64,000 nucleotides of DNA from NCBI RefSeq assembly GCF_004341885.1, contig NZ_SLVX01000014.1:62001-126000 (forward strand). The letters are read 5' to 3'. The notes under the pieces are model-generated. The model worked only from the letters and a program-made list of their open reading frames with translations. It did not search any database and was not told the origin of the DNA. The position numbers and the translations under genes are program-made. This DNA comes from Shinella granuli (lineage in GTDB: Bacteria; Pseudomonadota; Alphaproteobacteria; Rhizobiales; Rhizobiaceae). Positions 18,834-26,217 of this stretch are shown one piece after another (the stretch's first letter is position 1; every line of letters begins with the position of its first letter).

Positions 18834-19476
18834 TGGACCACCGTCTTTCGAGATAACCGCCGAGCCGGGCGATGGGGAAGCTGATGATGAAGTAGATGGC
18901 GCCGCAGATGAGCAGGATGAACAGCGGCTCCTGCAGGCGCGTCACGAGGATCTGCGAGGCGCGCAAGAGCTCGATGAGGCCGAGCCAGAGCACGAGGGCC
19001 GAATCCTTCATGACGCCGAGCGTCAGGCCGATCCAGGCGGGCAGCGAGACACGGGTGGCGAGCGGGGCCACGATGTAGCGCATGTCCTGCCACCAGGTCA
19101 TGCCCAGCGAGCGGGCCGCGCGGCGCGTGGTGGCCGGCACGGAGGAGATGCCGCCGCGCACGATCTCGGTGCAATAGGCCGCCGTATAGAGCGACAGCAC
19201 CACGCAGGAGGTGGTGAACGGCGCCCAGCCGAGCTTCATGATCGACTGCATCGCATTGCCGAGCACGAGCTGGATGAGCAGCGGCACGGAGCGGAAGATG
19301 TCGAGCAGGAAGGTGAGCGGCATCGACCAGTAGGGGCCGACCTGGTTGCGGATGACGCCGAAGAGGACGCCGAGCACGGTGCCCGCGAGGACGGAGACGG
19401 CGGTGACGGCGAGCGTCATGGCCGCGCCCTTGGCGAGGAAGCCGAGATCGGCAAGGGTGAGAGCGGTATCGAACAT
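18826..19476 (-). CDS. polar amino acid ABC transporter permease
   Basis: Membrane subunit of 216 residues in the HisM/GlnP family, with about five helices. The EAA loop appears as AARSLGMTWWQDMRYIVAP, and the N-terminal GAAMTLAVTAVSVLAG helix is typical. It pairs with the next permease to form the membrane heterodimer. Short spacing on both sides shows co-transcription. Confidence 0.92.
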   Translation of the reverse strand: MFDTALTLADLGFLAKGAAMTLAVTAVSVLAGTVLGVLFGVIRNQVGPYWSMPLTFLLDIFRSVPLLIQLVLGNAMQSIMKLGWAPFTTSCVVLSLYTAAYCTEIVRGGISSVPATTRRAARSLGMTWWQDMRYIVAPLATRVSLPAWIGLTLGVMKDSALVLWLGLIELLRASQILVTRLQEPLFILLICGAIYFIISFPIARLGGYLERRWSND

Positions 19477-19487
19477 GGCTTACCCCC

Positions 19488-20153
19488 TCAGTAGCGGAAC
19501 ATGCGCGCGGCGGCGAGGCGCGCCGCCAGCGTCACGGCCTTGGCGATCAGGTAGTAGATGACCGCCGCGATCGCGAAGAATTCGAAGGTGCGGAACGAGC
19601 GGGCGTTCAGCTCCTGGGTGATGCCGGCAAGGTCGGTGTTCATGCCGACGGTGACGCCGAGCGACGTCATCAGGATCGCCCAGACCATCTGGTTGGTGGC
19701 GGGCAGGAAGGCGACGCGCAGCATCTGCGGCATGACGATGTAACGGAAGGCCTGCAGCGAGGTCATGCCGAGGGAGCGGCCGGCGCGGGTCTGCGTCTCG
19801 GGGATCGCCTTCAGCGCGCCGCGGAAGTTCTCCGCGAGATAGCCGGCATTGTTGAAGGCGATGCCGACGAGCAGCGCCGCATAGGGGCTGAGATGGATGC
19901 CGAAACTGCCGAGGCCGAAATGGGCCATGTAGATCTGGAAGAGGGCCGGCGTGTTGCGCGCGATCTCGACCCAGGCGGTGGCGAAGCCGCCGAGGATGCG
20001 GTTGCCGGACAGCCGGAAGAGCGTCAGCGCCAGGGCGACGGCAAGGCCGATGGCCATGGAGAGCAGCGCGATTTGCAGCGTGACCAGCGCGCCGTCCAGC
20101 ATCTGGGGCAACGCCTTCAGCGCCTGGTTCCAATGGAAAGTGTAACTGAACAT
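19488..20153 (-). CDS. polar amino acid ABC transporter permease
   Basis: Second HisM-type membrane subunit, 221 residues from MFSYTFHWNQALKALP. The EAA loop is RAGRSLGMTSLQAFRYIVMP. ATG 20153 lies a few bases after GGGTGAGACGGCA; a longer open frame upstream codes for an arginine-rich, unlikely leader and runs through the stem-loop at 20182-20203. First gene after the binding protein. Confidence 0.92.
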   Translation of the reverse strand: MFSYTFHWNQALKALPQMLDGALVTLQIALLSMAIGLAVALALTLFRLSGNRILGGFATAWVEIARNTPALFQIYMAHFGLGSFGIHLSPYAALLVGIAFNNAGYLAENFRGALKAIPETQTRAGRSLGMTSLQAFRYIVMPQMLRVAFLPATNQMVWAILMTSLGVTVGMNTDLAGITQELNARSFRTFEFFAIAAVIYYLIAKAVTLAARLAAARMFRY

Positions 20154-20181
20154 TGCCGTCTCACCCTTCGGAAACGATGGA

Positions 20182-20203
20182 CGGCGCGGGACATCCCGCG
20201 CCG
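20182..20203 (-). promoter_or_regulatory. stem-loop between binding protein and permease genes
   Basis: CGGCGCGGGA pairs with TCCCGCGCCG around a two-base loop. It lies 15 bases after the binding-protein stop and ahead of the permease start. Such hairpins often shield the upstream mRNA and lower expression of the membrane genes relative to the periplasmic protein. There is no T tract, so full termination is unlikely. Confidence 0.55.
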
Positions 20204-20218
20204 CCTTGGAAACGGCTC

Positions 20219-21028
20219 TTAGCGGTAGACGCCGCCGACCGAGAGGTCCGGCACGTCGCCGCCGACCCACTTCTCGTAGAGTTCCTTGTAGCGGCCGGTG
20301 CGAACCTGCTGGTTGACGAAGAGGTTCAGGTAGTTGATCAGGCCGTATTCTTCGCGGTTGGTGAAAAGCGCGACATAGTCGATGTCATAGGGCGCCTTGC
20401 CGACGACGGAGATGCCGGCGAACTTGCCGCTCTTGACGTTGGACTGGGCAACCGTCGAGGTGGAGACCGTCGCGTCGATCTGGCCCTGGCTCAGCGCGAG
20501 GAAGACGTCGGCCTGGGTCTGGTACGGACGGAACTCGCCAGTGCCCCATTCCTTGACCGAGTTTTCGAGCGCGATGGCCTCGAACGTGCCGGCGGTGGCG
20601 CCGACCGTCTTGCCCTTCATGTCCTCGAAGGACTTGATGCCCGACTTGTCGTTGGCCGTGACAGCCATCTCGAAGGCGAAGTAGGGGATCGACATGCCGA
20701 CGGTCTTGGCACGCTCCAGCGTGTCGGAGGTCGAGGCGACGCCGACATCGACGCGGCCGGACATCAGCGCCGGGATGCGCTCCGGGAAAGGCGTTTCGAC
20801 GATCTCGGCGGTGACGCCGAGGGCCTTGGCTAGATCGTTGCAGTAGTCGACGTCGAAACCGATCGGGTTGTTGTTCTCGTCGCGCGCACCCATCGGGGGG
20901 AAGTCGAGAACGACGGCGCAGCGCAGCGTGCCGGACGAGATGATGTCGTCCAGCTTGTCGGCCTTGGCCGGGCTGGTCAGAGCGGTGGCGGCCACGAGGC
21001 CGAAGGCGAGGACCGAGGTCTTCTTCAT
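20219..21028 (-). CDS. polar amino acid ABC transporter substrate-binding protein
   Basis: Periplasmic SBP family 3 protein, 269 residues, signal peptide MKKTSVLAFGLVAATALTSPAKA cleaved near ADK. The ligand-domain marks RVDVGVASTSDT, GFDVDYCNDLAKALG and the lobe-2 start KGKTVGATAGT are present. It is first in the importer operon, with an operator-like palindrome about 90 bases upstream. Binding of hydroxyproline is inferred from the adjacent enzymes, not visible in the protein. Confidence 0.9.
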   Translation of the reverse strand: MKKTSVLAFGLVAATALTSPAKADKLDDIISSGTLRCAVVLDFPPMGARDENNNPIGFDVDYCNDLAKALGVTAEIVETPFPERIPALMSGRVDVGVASTSDTLERAKTVGMSIPYFAFEMAVTANDKSGIKSFEDMKGKTVGATAGTFEAIALENSVKEWGTGEFRPYQTQADVFLALSQGQIDATVSTSTVAQSNVKSGKFAGISVVGKAPYDIDYVALFTNREEYGLINYLNLFVNQQVRTGRYKELYEKWVGGDVPDLSVGGVYR

Positions 21029-21103
21029 AAACTCTCTCCCTGGATTGGTCTGTCGATTCACGCGGCGGAGGTCCGTCCTGCGCCGAAACTGTAAACCGCC
21101 TCT

Positions 21104-21134
21104 AAAATACAACTAATATACAAAAAGTATATAC
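21104..21134 (-). promoter_or_regulatory. operator candidate upstream of the importer operon
   Basis: ATATAC-AAAAA-GTATAT (21116-21132) is a perfect inverted repeat, and AAAATACAA (21104-21112) next to it is identical to an arm of the palindrome at 25227-25258. Both lie in the AT-rich promoter region of the binding-protein gene. Probable binding site of the GntR regulator at 25265-25969. Confidence 0.5.
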
Positions 21135-21154
21135 CCAGAAGGAGAAAATGTGTA

Positions 21155-21183
21155 GGCCGGGCCTCCTTACGGGAAGCCCGGCC
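21155..21183 (-). terminator. terminator of the semialdehyde dehydrogenase gene
   Basis: GGCCGGGC (21155-21162) pairs with GCCCGGCC (21176-21183). On the minus strand it lies 24 bases after the dehydrogenase stop and is followed by an ACATTTTC stretch. It separates that gene from the importer operon downstream. Confidence 0.7.
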
Positions 21184-21206
21184 GACAGGAGCGCTAGAAC
21201 ATTGAA

Positions 21207-22724
21207 TCAGTTCAGGAAATCTTCGGGCAGCAGACCTTCCGGCATGTTCTGGTAGGAGACCGGGCGCAGGAAGCGGCGGATCGACATGGTGCCGACACTG
21301 GTGGCGCCGAAGTTCGTGGAGGCCGGATAGGGGCCGCCATGCACCATGGAATCCACCACCTCGACGCCCGTCGGGAAGCCATTGACGAGCACGCGGCCGG
21401 CCTTGCGCTCGAGGACCGGGCGCAGGCGCCTGGCATCGGCAAGGTCGCCTTCATCCATGTGGATGGTCGCCGTCAACTGGCCTTCGAAATTGCGGGCGAG
21501 CCTCTCCATCTCGTCGACCGAAGAGACACGCACGACAAGGCCGAGCGGGCCGAAGACCTCTTCCGAAAGCGCGTGGTCGGCGAGGAACTGTTCGCCGGAG
21601 ATCTCGAAGAGGTTCGGCAGAGCGTTGCGGCCGGTGGACTCCGTCGTCAGCAGCGGCTTGACGGTGTTGCGGCTTTCAAAGCGCGCCTGGCCGTCCTGGT
21701 AGGCCTTGGCAATGCCGTCGGTCAGCATGGTCTGCGGGCCGACCTTGCCGAGCGCTTCCACGGCGGCGGCGGTGAAACGGTCGGCATCCGCGCCGTCCTC
21801 AACGATGGCGATGCCCGGATTGGTGCAGAACTGGCCGGCGCCCATGGTGAGCGAGCCCGCCCAGCCCTGGCCGAGGCCTTCCGCGCGGGCCTTCATGGCC
21901 TGCGGCAGCAGGAACATCGGGTTGACCGAGCCGAGCTCGCCGAAGAACGGGATCGGCTCCGGACGGGCGGCGCACAGGTTGAAGAGGGCGCGGCCGCCGG
22001 CGAGCGAGCCGGTGAAGCCGACGGCCTTGATCAGCGGATGCTGCACCAGCGCCTCGCCGACCTGGCGGTTGCCGCCCTGGATGAGCGAGAAGACGCCCGG
22101 ATGGACGCCGGCCTTCCTGATGGCGGCCTCGATGGCCTCGGCGATGATCTCGCCCGTGCCCGGATGGGCCGAGTGCCCCTTGACGACGACGGGGCAACCG
22201 GCGGCAAGCGCGGCCGCCGTGTCGCCGCCGGCCGTGGAGAAGGCGAGCGGGAAGTTGGAGGCGCCGAAGACGGCGACCGGGCCGAGCGGCCGCTGGATCA
22301 GGCGGATTTCCGGGCGCGGCAGCGGCTGGCGCTCCGGCAGGGCGGCGTCGAAGCGGCGGTCGAGATAGTCGCCCTTCTCGATATGATCGGCGAAGAGGCG
22401 GAGCTGGCCGGTGGTGCGGCCGCGCTCGCCCTGAAGGCGCGCGACCGGCAGGCCGGTCTCCTGCGTGCCGATCTCGGTGATCGCTTCTGCCCGGGCCTCG
22501 ATCTCGTCGGCGATGGCGCGCAGGAACGCGGCGCGTGTCGCGCGGGAGGAATAGCCGTAGCTGAGGAAGGCGTCTTCGGCGGCTTGCGCGGCCTTGTTCA
22601 CCAGCTCCACCGTGCCGACGGCAAAGCCGTGCGCCGGGCCATGGGCGGGCGAGGAGGTGAAGGTGCCGTTTCCGTCAAGCCATTCGCCTGCGACGAGATG
22701 TTTACCGTTGGGAGTGAAAGCCAT
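21207..22724 (-). CDS. 2,5-dioxovalerate (alpha-ketoglutarate semialdehyde) dehydrogenase
   Basis: Aldehyde dehydrogenase superfamily enzyme of 505 residues. The oxyanion asparagine is in GASNFPLAFS, the general base glutamate in FFGELGSVNP and the catalytic cysteine in GAGQFCTNPG. The combination GELGSVNP plus GQFCTNPG is typical of ketoglutarate semialdehyde dehydrogenases, which finish trans-4-hydroxyproline, arabinose or glucarate breakdown to 2-oxoglutarate. Here the DapA-family deaminase and hydroxyproline enzymes point to the first. Start MAFTPNGKHLV at 22724; 148 bases divide it from the divergent reductase gene. Confidence 0.9.
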   Translation of the reverse strand: MAFTPNGKHLVAGEWLDGNGTFTSSPAHGPAHGFAVGTVELVNKAAQAAEDAFLSYGYSSRATRAAFLRAIADEIEARAEAITEIGTQETGLPVARLQGERGRTTGQLRLFADHIEKGDYLDRRFDAALPERQPLPRPEIRLIQRPLGPVAVFGASNFPLAFSTAGGDTAAALAAGCPVVVKGHSAHPGTGEIIAEAIEAAIRKAGVHPGVFSLIQGGNRQVGEALVQHPLIKAVGFTGSLAGGRALFNLCAARPEPIPFFGELGSVNPMFLLPQAMKARAEGLGQGWAGSLTMGAGQFCTNPGIAIVEDGADADRFTAAAVEALGKVGPQTMLTDGIAKAYQDGQARFESRNTVKPLLTTESTGRNALPNLFEISGEQFLADHALSEEVFGPLGLVVRVSSVDEMERLARNFEGQLTATIHMDEGDLADARRLRPVLERKAGRVLVNGFPTGVEVVDSMVHGGPYPASTNFGATSVGTMSIRRFLRPVSYQNMPEGLLPEDFLN

Positions 22725-22802
22725 TAGACGTACCTTTCTCACGGGAAGAGGGATTCGCCCCTGACATAGACTCTTGCAGGGCGAATTGCACTTGTCGAAA
22801 TC

Positions 22803-22823
22803 TTGTATACTCTATGTATGCAA
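22803..22823. promoter_or_regulatory. operator candidate in the divergent promoter region
   Basis: TTGTATAC-TCTAT-GTATGCAA is an inverted repeat with eight-base arms and one mismatch, with the same five-base spacer as the site at 21116-21132. It lies about 80 bases from the dehydrogenase start and 50 from the reductase start, so it could control both genes. Confidence 0.5.
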
Positions 22824-22872
22824 ATGTTCAATCGCCAACCTGCCCCGGTCGGCAAAAGCGGAAGAGACCAAG

Positions 22873-23910
22873 ATGACGCAGACCTCCACCCTGACGATTG
22901 CCGCCCTTCATGAACGGGTGGAAGCGATCTTCCGCAAGGCCGGGCTCAATGCCGTGCAGGCCAGCGCGCTTGCCCGCGTCATCGTCGCCGGGGAGCGCGA
23001 CGCCTGCAAGTCGCACGGCATCTACCGGATCGAGGGTGCGCTGCGCACAGTAAAGGCCGGAAAGGTCAAGCCGGACGCCGTGCCGGTGCTGGATGCCAAC
23101 GAGGGCTCGGCCATCGTCAAGGTCAATGCCGGCGGCGGCTTTGCCAACCCGGCCTTCGAACTCGGCGTGCCGGTTCTTGCCGCGCGCGCCCGCTCGCTCG
23201 GCCTTGCCGCGCTCGTCATCAACGACTGCACGCATTTCTCCGCCCTCTGGCCGGAGGTGGAGGCCGTGACAAATGAAGGCCTTGCCGGCCTCGTCATGTG
23301 CCCGAGCTACGCCACCGTCGCGCCCACCGGCGGCAACAGGCCGCTGCTCGGCACCAATCCCTTCGCCTTCGGCTGGCCGCGCAAGGGCGATGCGCCCTAT
23401 GTCTTCGACTTCGCCACCTCGGTCGCCGCCCGCGGCGAGATCGAACTGCACCGCCGCGCCGGCAAACAACTGCCCGAGGGCTGGGCGATCGACGCCGAGG
23501 GCAACCCGACCACCGATCCGGAAGCCGCGCTCGCCGGCGCCATGCTGCCCTTCGGCGGCCACAAGGGCTCGGCCATCGGCACGATGATCGAACTGCTCGC
23601 CGGCATCATGATCGGCGACCTGACGAGCCCGGAAGTGCTGGACTATCTCGGCACCACGACGCTTGCGCCCTTCCATGGCGAGCTGATCATCGCCATGTCG
23701 CCGGAGGCCTTCTCCGCCGGTCGGCCCGGCGATCCCTTCGCCCGCGCCGAAGTGCTGTTCGAGGCCATCGTCGGCCAGGGCGCCCGCCTGCCCTCGCAGC
23801 GCCGCTTCGTGGCACGCAGGAAATCCGAGGCGGACGGTGTCACGCTCACCGCCGCCGAGATCGAGCAGCTCGACCGCCTGCTGGAAAAGGGGCTGGATGC
23901 GATCGGCTGA
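22873..23910 (+). CDS. Ldh/AllD-family oxidoreductase, probable delta1-pyrroline-2-carboxylate reductase
   Basis: A malate/L-lactate dehydrogenase-like (not Rossmann) NAD(P)H enzyme of 345 residues. Family features include INDCTHFSALWPEVE, GTNPFAFGWPR, FDFATSVAARGEIE and LPFGGHKGSAIG. LhpD-type members of this family reduce pyrroline-2-carboxylate to proline, the step after the cis-3-hydroxyproline dehydratase encoded at 14963-16645; this pairing is the basis for the call. ATG 22873 (MTQTSTLTI) is preceded by AAGAGACCAAG. Ureidoglycolate or lactate dehydrogenase activity is the alternative. Confidence 0.8.
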   Translation: MTQTSTLTIAALHERVEAIFRKAGLNAVQASALARVIVAGERDACKSHGIYRIEGALRTVKAGKVKPDAVPVLDANEGSAIVKVNAGGGFANPAFELGVPVLAARARSLGLAALVINDCTHFSALWPEVEAVTNEGLAGLVMCPSYATVAPTGGNRPLLGTNPFAFGWPRKGDAPYVFDFATSVAARGEIELHRRAGKQLPEGWAIDAEGNPTTDPEAALAGAMLPFGGHKGSAIGTMIELLAGIMIGDLTSPEVLDYLGTTTLAPFHGELIIAMSPEAFSAGRPGDPFARAEVLFEAIVGQGARLPSQRRFVARRKSEADGVTLTAAEIEQLDRLLEKGLDAIG

Positions 23911-23961
23911 TCGCGTCGCTCTTTTCATTAGCCGGCGAATGAGTCGCGAGCATCCCCACGA

Positions 23962-24052
23962 GCGTCATCCTCGGGCTTGACCCGAGGATCCAACCCTCGG
24001 TACGCCTCGCTTGTCGCATGGATGCTCGGGTCAAGCCCGAGCATGACGGAGG
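23962..24052. repeat. RIME-like palindromic repeat, copy 2
   Basis: Two 23-base perfect palindromes, 23967-23989 (core CTCGGGCTTGACCCGAG) and 24022-24044 (core CTCGGGTCAAGCCCGAG), lie in the convergent space between the reductase and the DapA-family gene. Same family as 4085-4166. Confidence 0.8.
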
Positions 24053-24122
24053 AGGGAGGGCCCTTGGCATGAAATGCCGCAGGGGCGTATCGCTCGCCGC
24101 AGCCAGACACACACGATCGCCG

Positions 24123-24156
24123 CCAAAACAAAAGGCCCTCCTTGCGGAGGGCCTTT
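24123..24156 (-). terminator. intrinsic terminator of the DapA-family gene
   Basis: AAAGGCCCTCC (24131-24141) pairs perfectly with GGAGGGCCTTT (24146-24156), loop TTGC. On the minus strand the stem is followed by TGTTTTGG. It begins 24 bases after the gene's stop. Confidence 0.85.
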
Positions 24157-24180
24157 CCTGTTGCCAGAAGGCGTCAAACC

Positions 24181-25143
24181 CTATGCCTTGTAGGTCTGCA
24201 CGGCGCCCGGCAGCTTGCTCCATTCGGCATACCAGGTGTCGAACAGCTTCAGCTGGGTCTCGACATAGCCGCGCTGGCTGTCGGAGAGCGCGTCGGTCTC
24301 GTTGAAGTGCAGCGTGTATTCCTTGTCGCCCTTCAGCACCATCATGTGCTTGAAGTAGAGGACGAGATCCGGGCCTTCGTCGAAGGAGGAGAGCACGGCG
24401 AGCGCCGATTCCAGCTCCAGCGCGCGGGCGCGGGCGTCCGGGTCGCCCTTGGCAGCGGCCTGGGCGAGGTTGCACATGTGGAGGACTTCCTTGGGCAGCA
24501 CGCAGCCGATGCCGGTGATCGCGCCGACGGCGCCGCAATCGACGAAGCCGGTGAAGACGCAGGTATCGACGCCGATCATCAGCGAGACGTCATCGTCGCG
24601 GCTGGTGATGTTCTCGGCCGCATAGCGCATGTCGGCCGCGCCGCCGAACTCCTTGAAGCCGACGAGGTTCTTGTGGTCCTCGCGCAGCGCGAAGAACAGG
24701 TCGGCCCGGGTGGCGAAGCCGTAATAGGGGCTGTTGTAGATGACGGCCGGCAGGTCCGGAGCGGCCGAGAGGATCGCCTTGAAATGGTTCTTCTGGGCGG
24801 CGACGACGGAGCCGCGGGAGAGCACGCGCGGGATGACCATGAGGCCCTGCGCGCCGACCTTCTGGGCATGCGCGGCATGGGCGACGGCCGAGGCGGTGTT
24901 GACGGCGCCGGTGCCGACGATGACCGGGATGCCCGCCTTGACGAGGCGCTCGACGCCTTCCATGCGCTGTTCGTCGGTCAAGAGCGGCCAGTCACCCATC
25001 GAGCCGCAATAGACGACGGCCGACATGCCCTTTTCGATGAGTTCCCTGCCCTTGCGCACCAGCTGGTCGAAATCCGGCGTGCGGTCGTCCTTGCAGGGGG
25101 TCATCAGGGCGGGAATGACACCGGAAAAAATCTTGGCCTTCAT
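24181..25143 (-). CDS. DapA-family lyase, probable pyrroline-4-hydroxy-2-carboxylate deaminase
   Basis: Dihydrodipicolinate synthase/N-acetylneuraminate lyase family TIM barrel, 320 residues. The Schiff-base lysine is in LVGFKEFGG, the catalytic tyrosine in AVIYNSPYYG, and the N-terminal VYCGSMGDWPLLTDEQ replaces the usual GTTGE loop of true DapA, arguing against lysine synthesis. Related Sinorhizobium HypD and Pseudomonas LhpC deaminate pyrroline-4-hydroxy-2-carboxylate to ketoglutarate semialdehyde. The semialdehyde dehydrogenase nearby supports this. Flanked upstream by a 32-base operator palindrome and the GntR gene. Confidence 0.85.
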   Translation of the reverse strand: MKAKIFSGVIPALMTPCKDDRTPDFDQLVRKGRELIEKGMSAVVYCGSMGDWPLLTDEQRMEGVERLVKAGIPVIVGTGAVNTASAVAHAAHAQKVGAQGLMVIPRVLSRGSVVAAQKNHFKAILSAAPDLPAVIYNSPYYGFATRADLFFALREDHKNLVGFKEFGGAADMRYAAENITSRDDDVSLMIGVDTCVFTGFVDCGAVGAITGIGCVLPKEVLHMCNLAQAAAKGDPDARARALELESALAVLSSFDEGPDLVLYFKHMMVLKGDKEYTLHFNETDALSDSQRGYVETQLKLFDTWYAEWSKLPGAVQTYKA

Positions 25144-25226
25144 GTCGGTCTCCTTTGGCGGTTCGGCGGATGGGCGGCCGGCACGATGCACGAGGCCTCC
25201 CCCTCTCTGATGATGGGTATAGCACC

Positions 25227-25258
25227 TTGTATTTTATTTGTCGACAAGAAAAATACAA
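25227..25258 (-). promoter_or_regulatory. 32-base operator palindrome in front of the DapA-family gene
   Basis: TTGTATTTT (25227-25235) and AAAATACAA (25250-25258) are perfect reverse complements flanking the self-complementary core TTGTCGACAA (25238-25247). Only two base pairs of 32 positions fail to match. The core recurs at 25981-25990 in front of the regulator gene. Expected to be the main GntR binding site. Confidence 0.7.
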
Positions 25259-25264
25259 ACTCCG

Positions 25265-25969
25265 TCAGAGCGTGATGTCGAGCCTGTCGTTGCGGCTGAA
25301 CAGCTTCTGTACCTGGGCGACGATCGCCTCGGCATGGGCCTTGCCGAGCCGGTCCGCCTCCTCGATGTCGCGCGCTGCGATGGCGGCGATGATCGCGGCA
25401 TGCTCGTCCACGAAGCGCTGGGGGAACTGTTCGTCGTAGGACTGGTAGTAGAGCTGCAGGATGCGCCGTCCCTCGTCGAGCAGCCGGCGGAACAGGCTGG
25501 TGAAATAGGGATTGCGCCCGGCCTCGGCGATGGCGGCATGGAAGGCGGCATTGGTGGCGATCATCTTCAGGGGGTCGCGCGCCGCAAGTGCCGCCGCATA
25601 GTCCTCGTGGAAGCCTCTGATGACGGCGAGGTCCTCCGGGCGGTGCGCCTGCGCCGCAAGCCGCGTCGTCACGCGGTACATCAGCACCAGCGCGTCGAAG
25701 AAGGTGTGCAGGTTGAGGAAGTCGATGTTCGAGACCATGGTCGAGCGGTTCGGCAGGGTCTCGATCAGCCCCTCGCCGGCCAGCCGCACAAGGGCCTCGC
25801 GGATCGGCGTGCGCGACATCTTGAACCGCTCGGCAAGCTGCACCTCGTCGATCGGGCTGCCGGGGGCGAGCTTCAGGTCGAGGATCTCGTCGCGCAGCAG
25901 GTCATAGACCATCTTCACGCCGGAGCCACGCTTGCGTTCGGGCAGGGAACTGGAATCGGTATCGGTCAT
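25265..25969 (-). CDS. GntR family transcriptional regulator (FCD domain)
   Basis: Regulator of 234 residues. The winged helix-turn-helix covers about residues 20-85 (VYDLLRDEILDLKLAPGSPI, then SRTPIREALVRLAGEGLIE), followed by an all-helical FCD ligand domain with NAAFHAAIAEAGRNPYFTSL and histidines suited to metal binding. It lies between the DapA-family gene and an operator-like site of its own, so it probably controls the hydroxyproline genes and itself. Whether it represses or activates, and the effector, cannot be read from sequence. Confidence 0.88.
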   Translation of the reverse strand: MTDTDSSSLPERKRGSGVKMVYDLLRDEILDLKLAPGSPIDEVQLAERFKMSRTPIREALVRLAGEGLIETLPNRSTMVSNIDFLNLHTFFDALVLMYRVTTRLAAQAHRPEDLAVIRGFHEDYAAALAARDPLKMIATNAAFHAAIAEAGRNPYFTSLFRRLLDEGRRILQLYYQSYDEQFPQRFVDEHAAIIAAIAARDIEEADRLGKAHAEAIVAQVQKLFSRNDRLDITL

Positions 25970-25980
25970 CGAAAATCCTC

Positions 25981-26001
25981 TTGTCGACAAAAGAAATACA
26001 A
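25981..26001 (-). promoter_or_regulatory. operator candidate upstream of the GntR gene
   Basis: TTGTCGACAA (25981-25990), identical to the core at 25238-25247, is followed by AAGAAATACAA, which resembles the right arm of that palindrome. The site is 12 bases upstream of the regulator start, consistent with autoregulation. Confidence 0.55.
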
Positions 26002-26217
26002 TTGTCCGGCAGCGCTATCAATCGTTTAAAGTGGGCATTTTGACGAAACTGTCGTCAAGTCTCCGGGGGCCGGGATTTCGGGAAATCCGGCACCTGCCGC
26101 GCACAAAGATGAAAAAACGCGTATGAAAGCCCCGCCCGGCGAGACGCCGTGGCGCCGGCAGGCCCCTCTTTTGTCCTGAAGGGCGGTTCCGTTCCGCGCT
26201 GGTCGTTCGCGCCGGCG

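Noticed and set aside
24181-25143. True dihydrodipicolinate synthase (dapA) for lysine synthesis
   Set aside because: The family loop is replaced by CGSMGDW and the gene sits with hydroxyproline catabolism and a dedicated GntR regulator, so the deaminase role is more likely.
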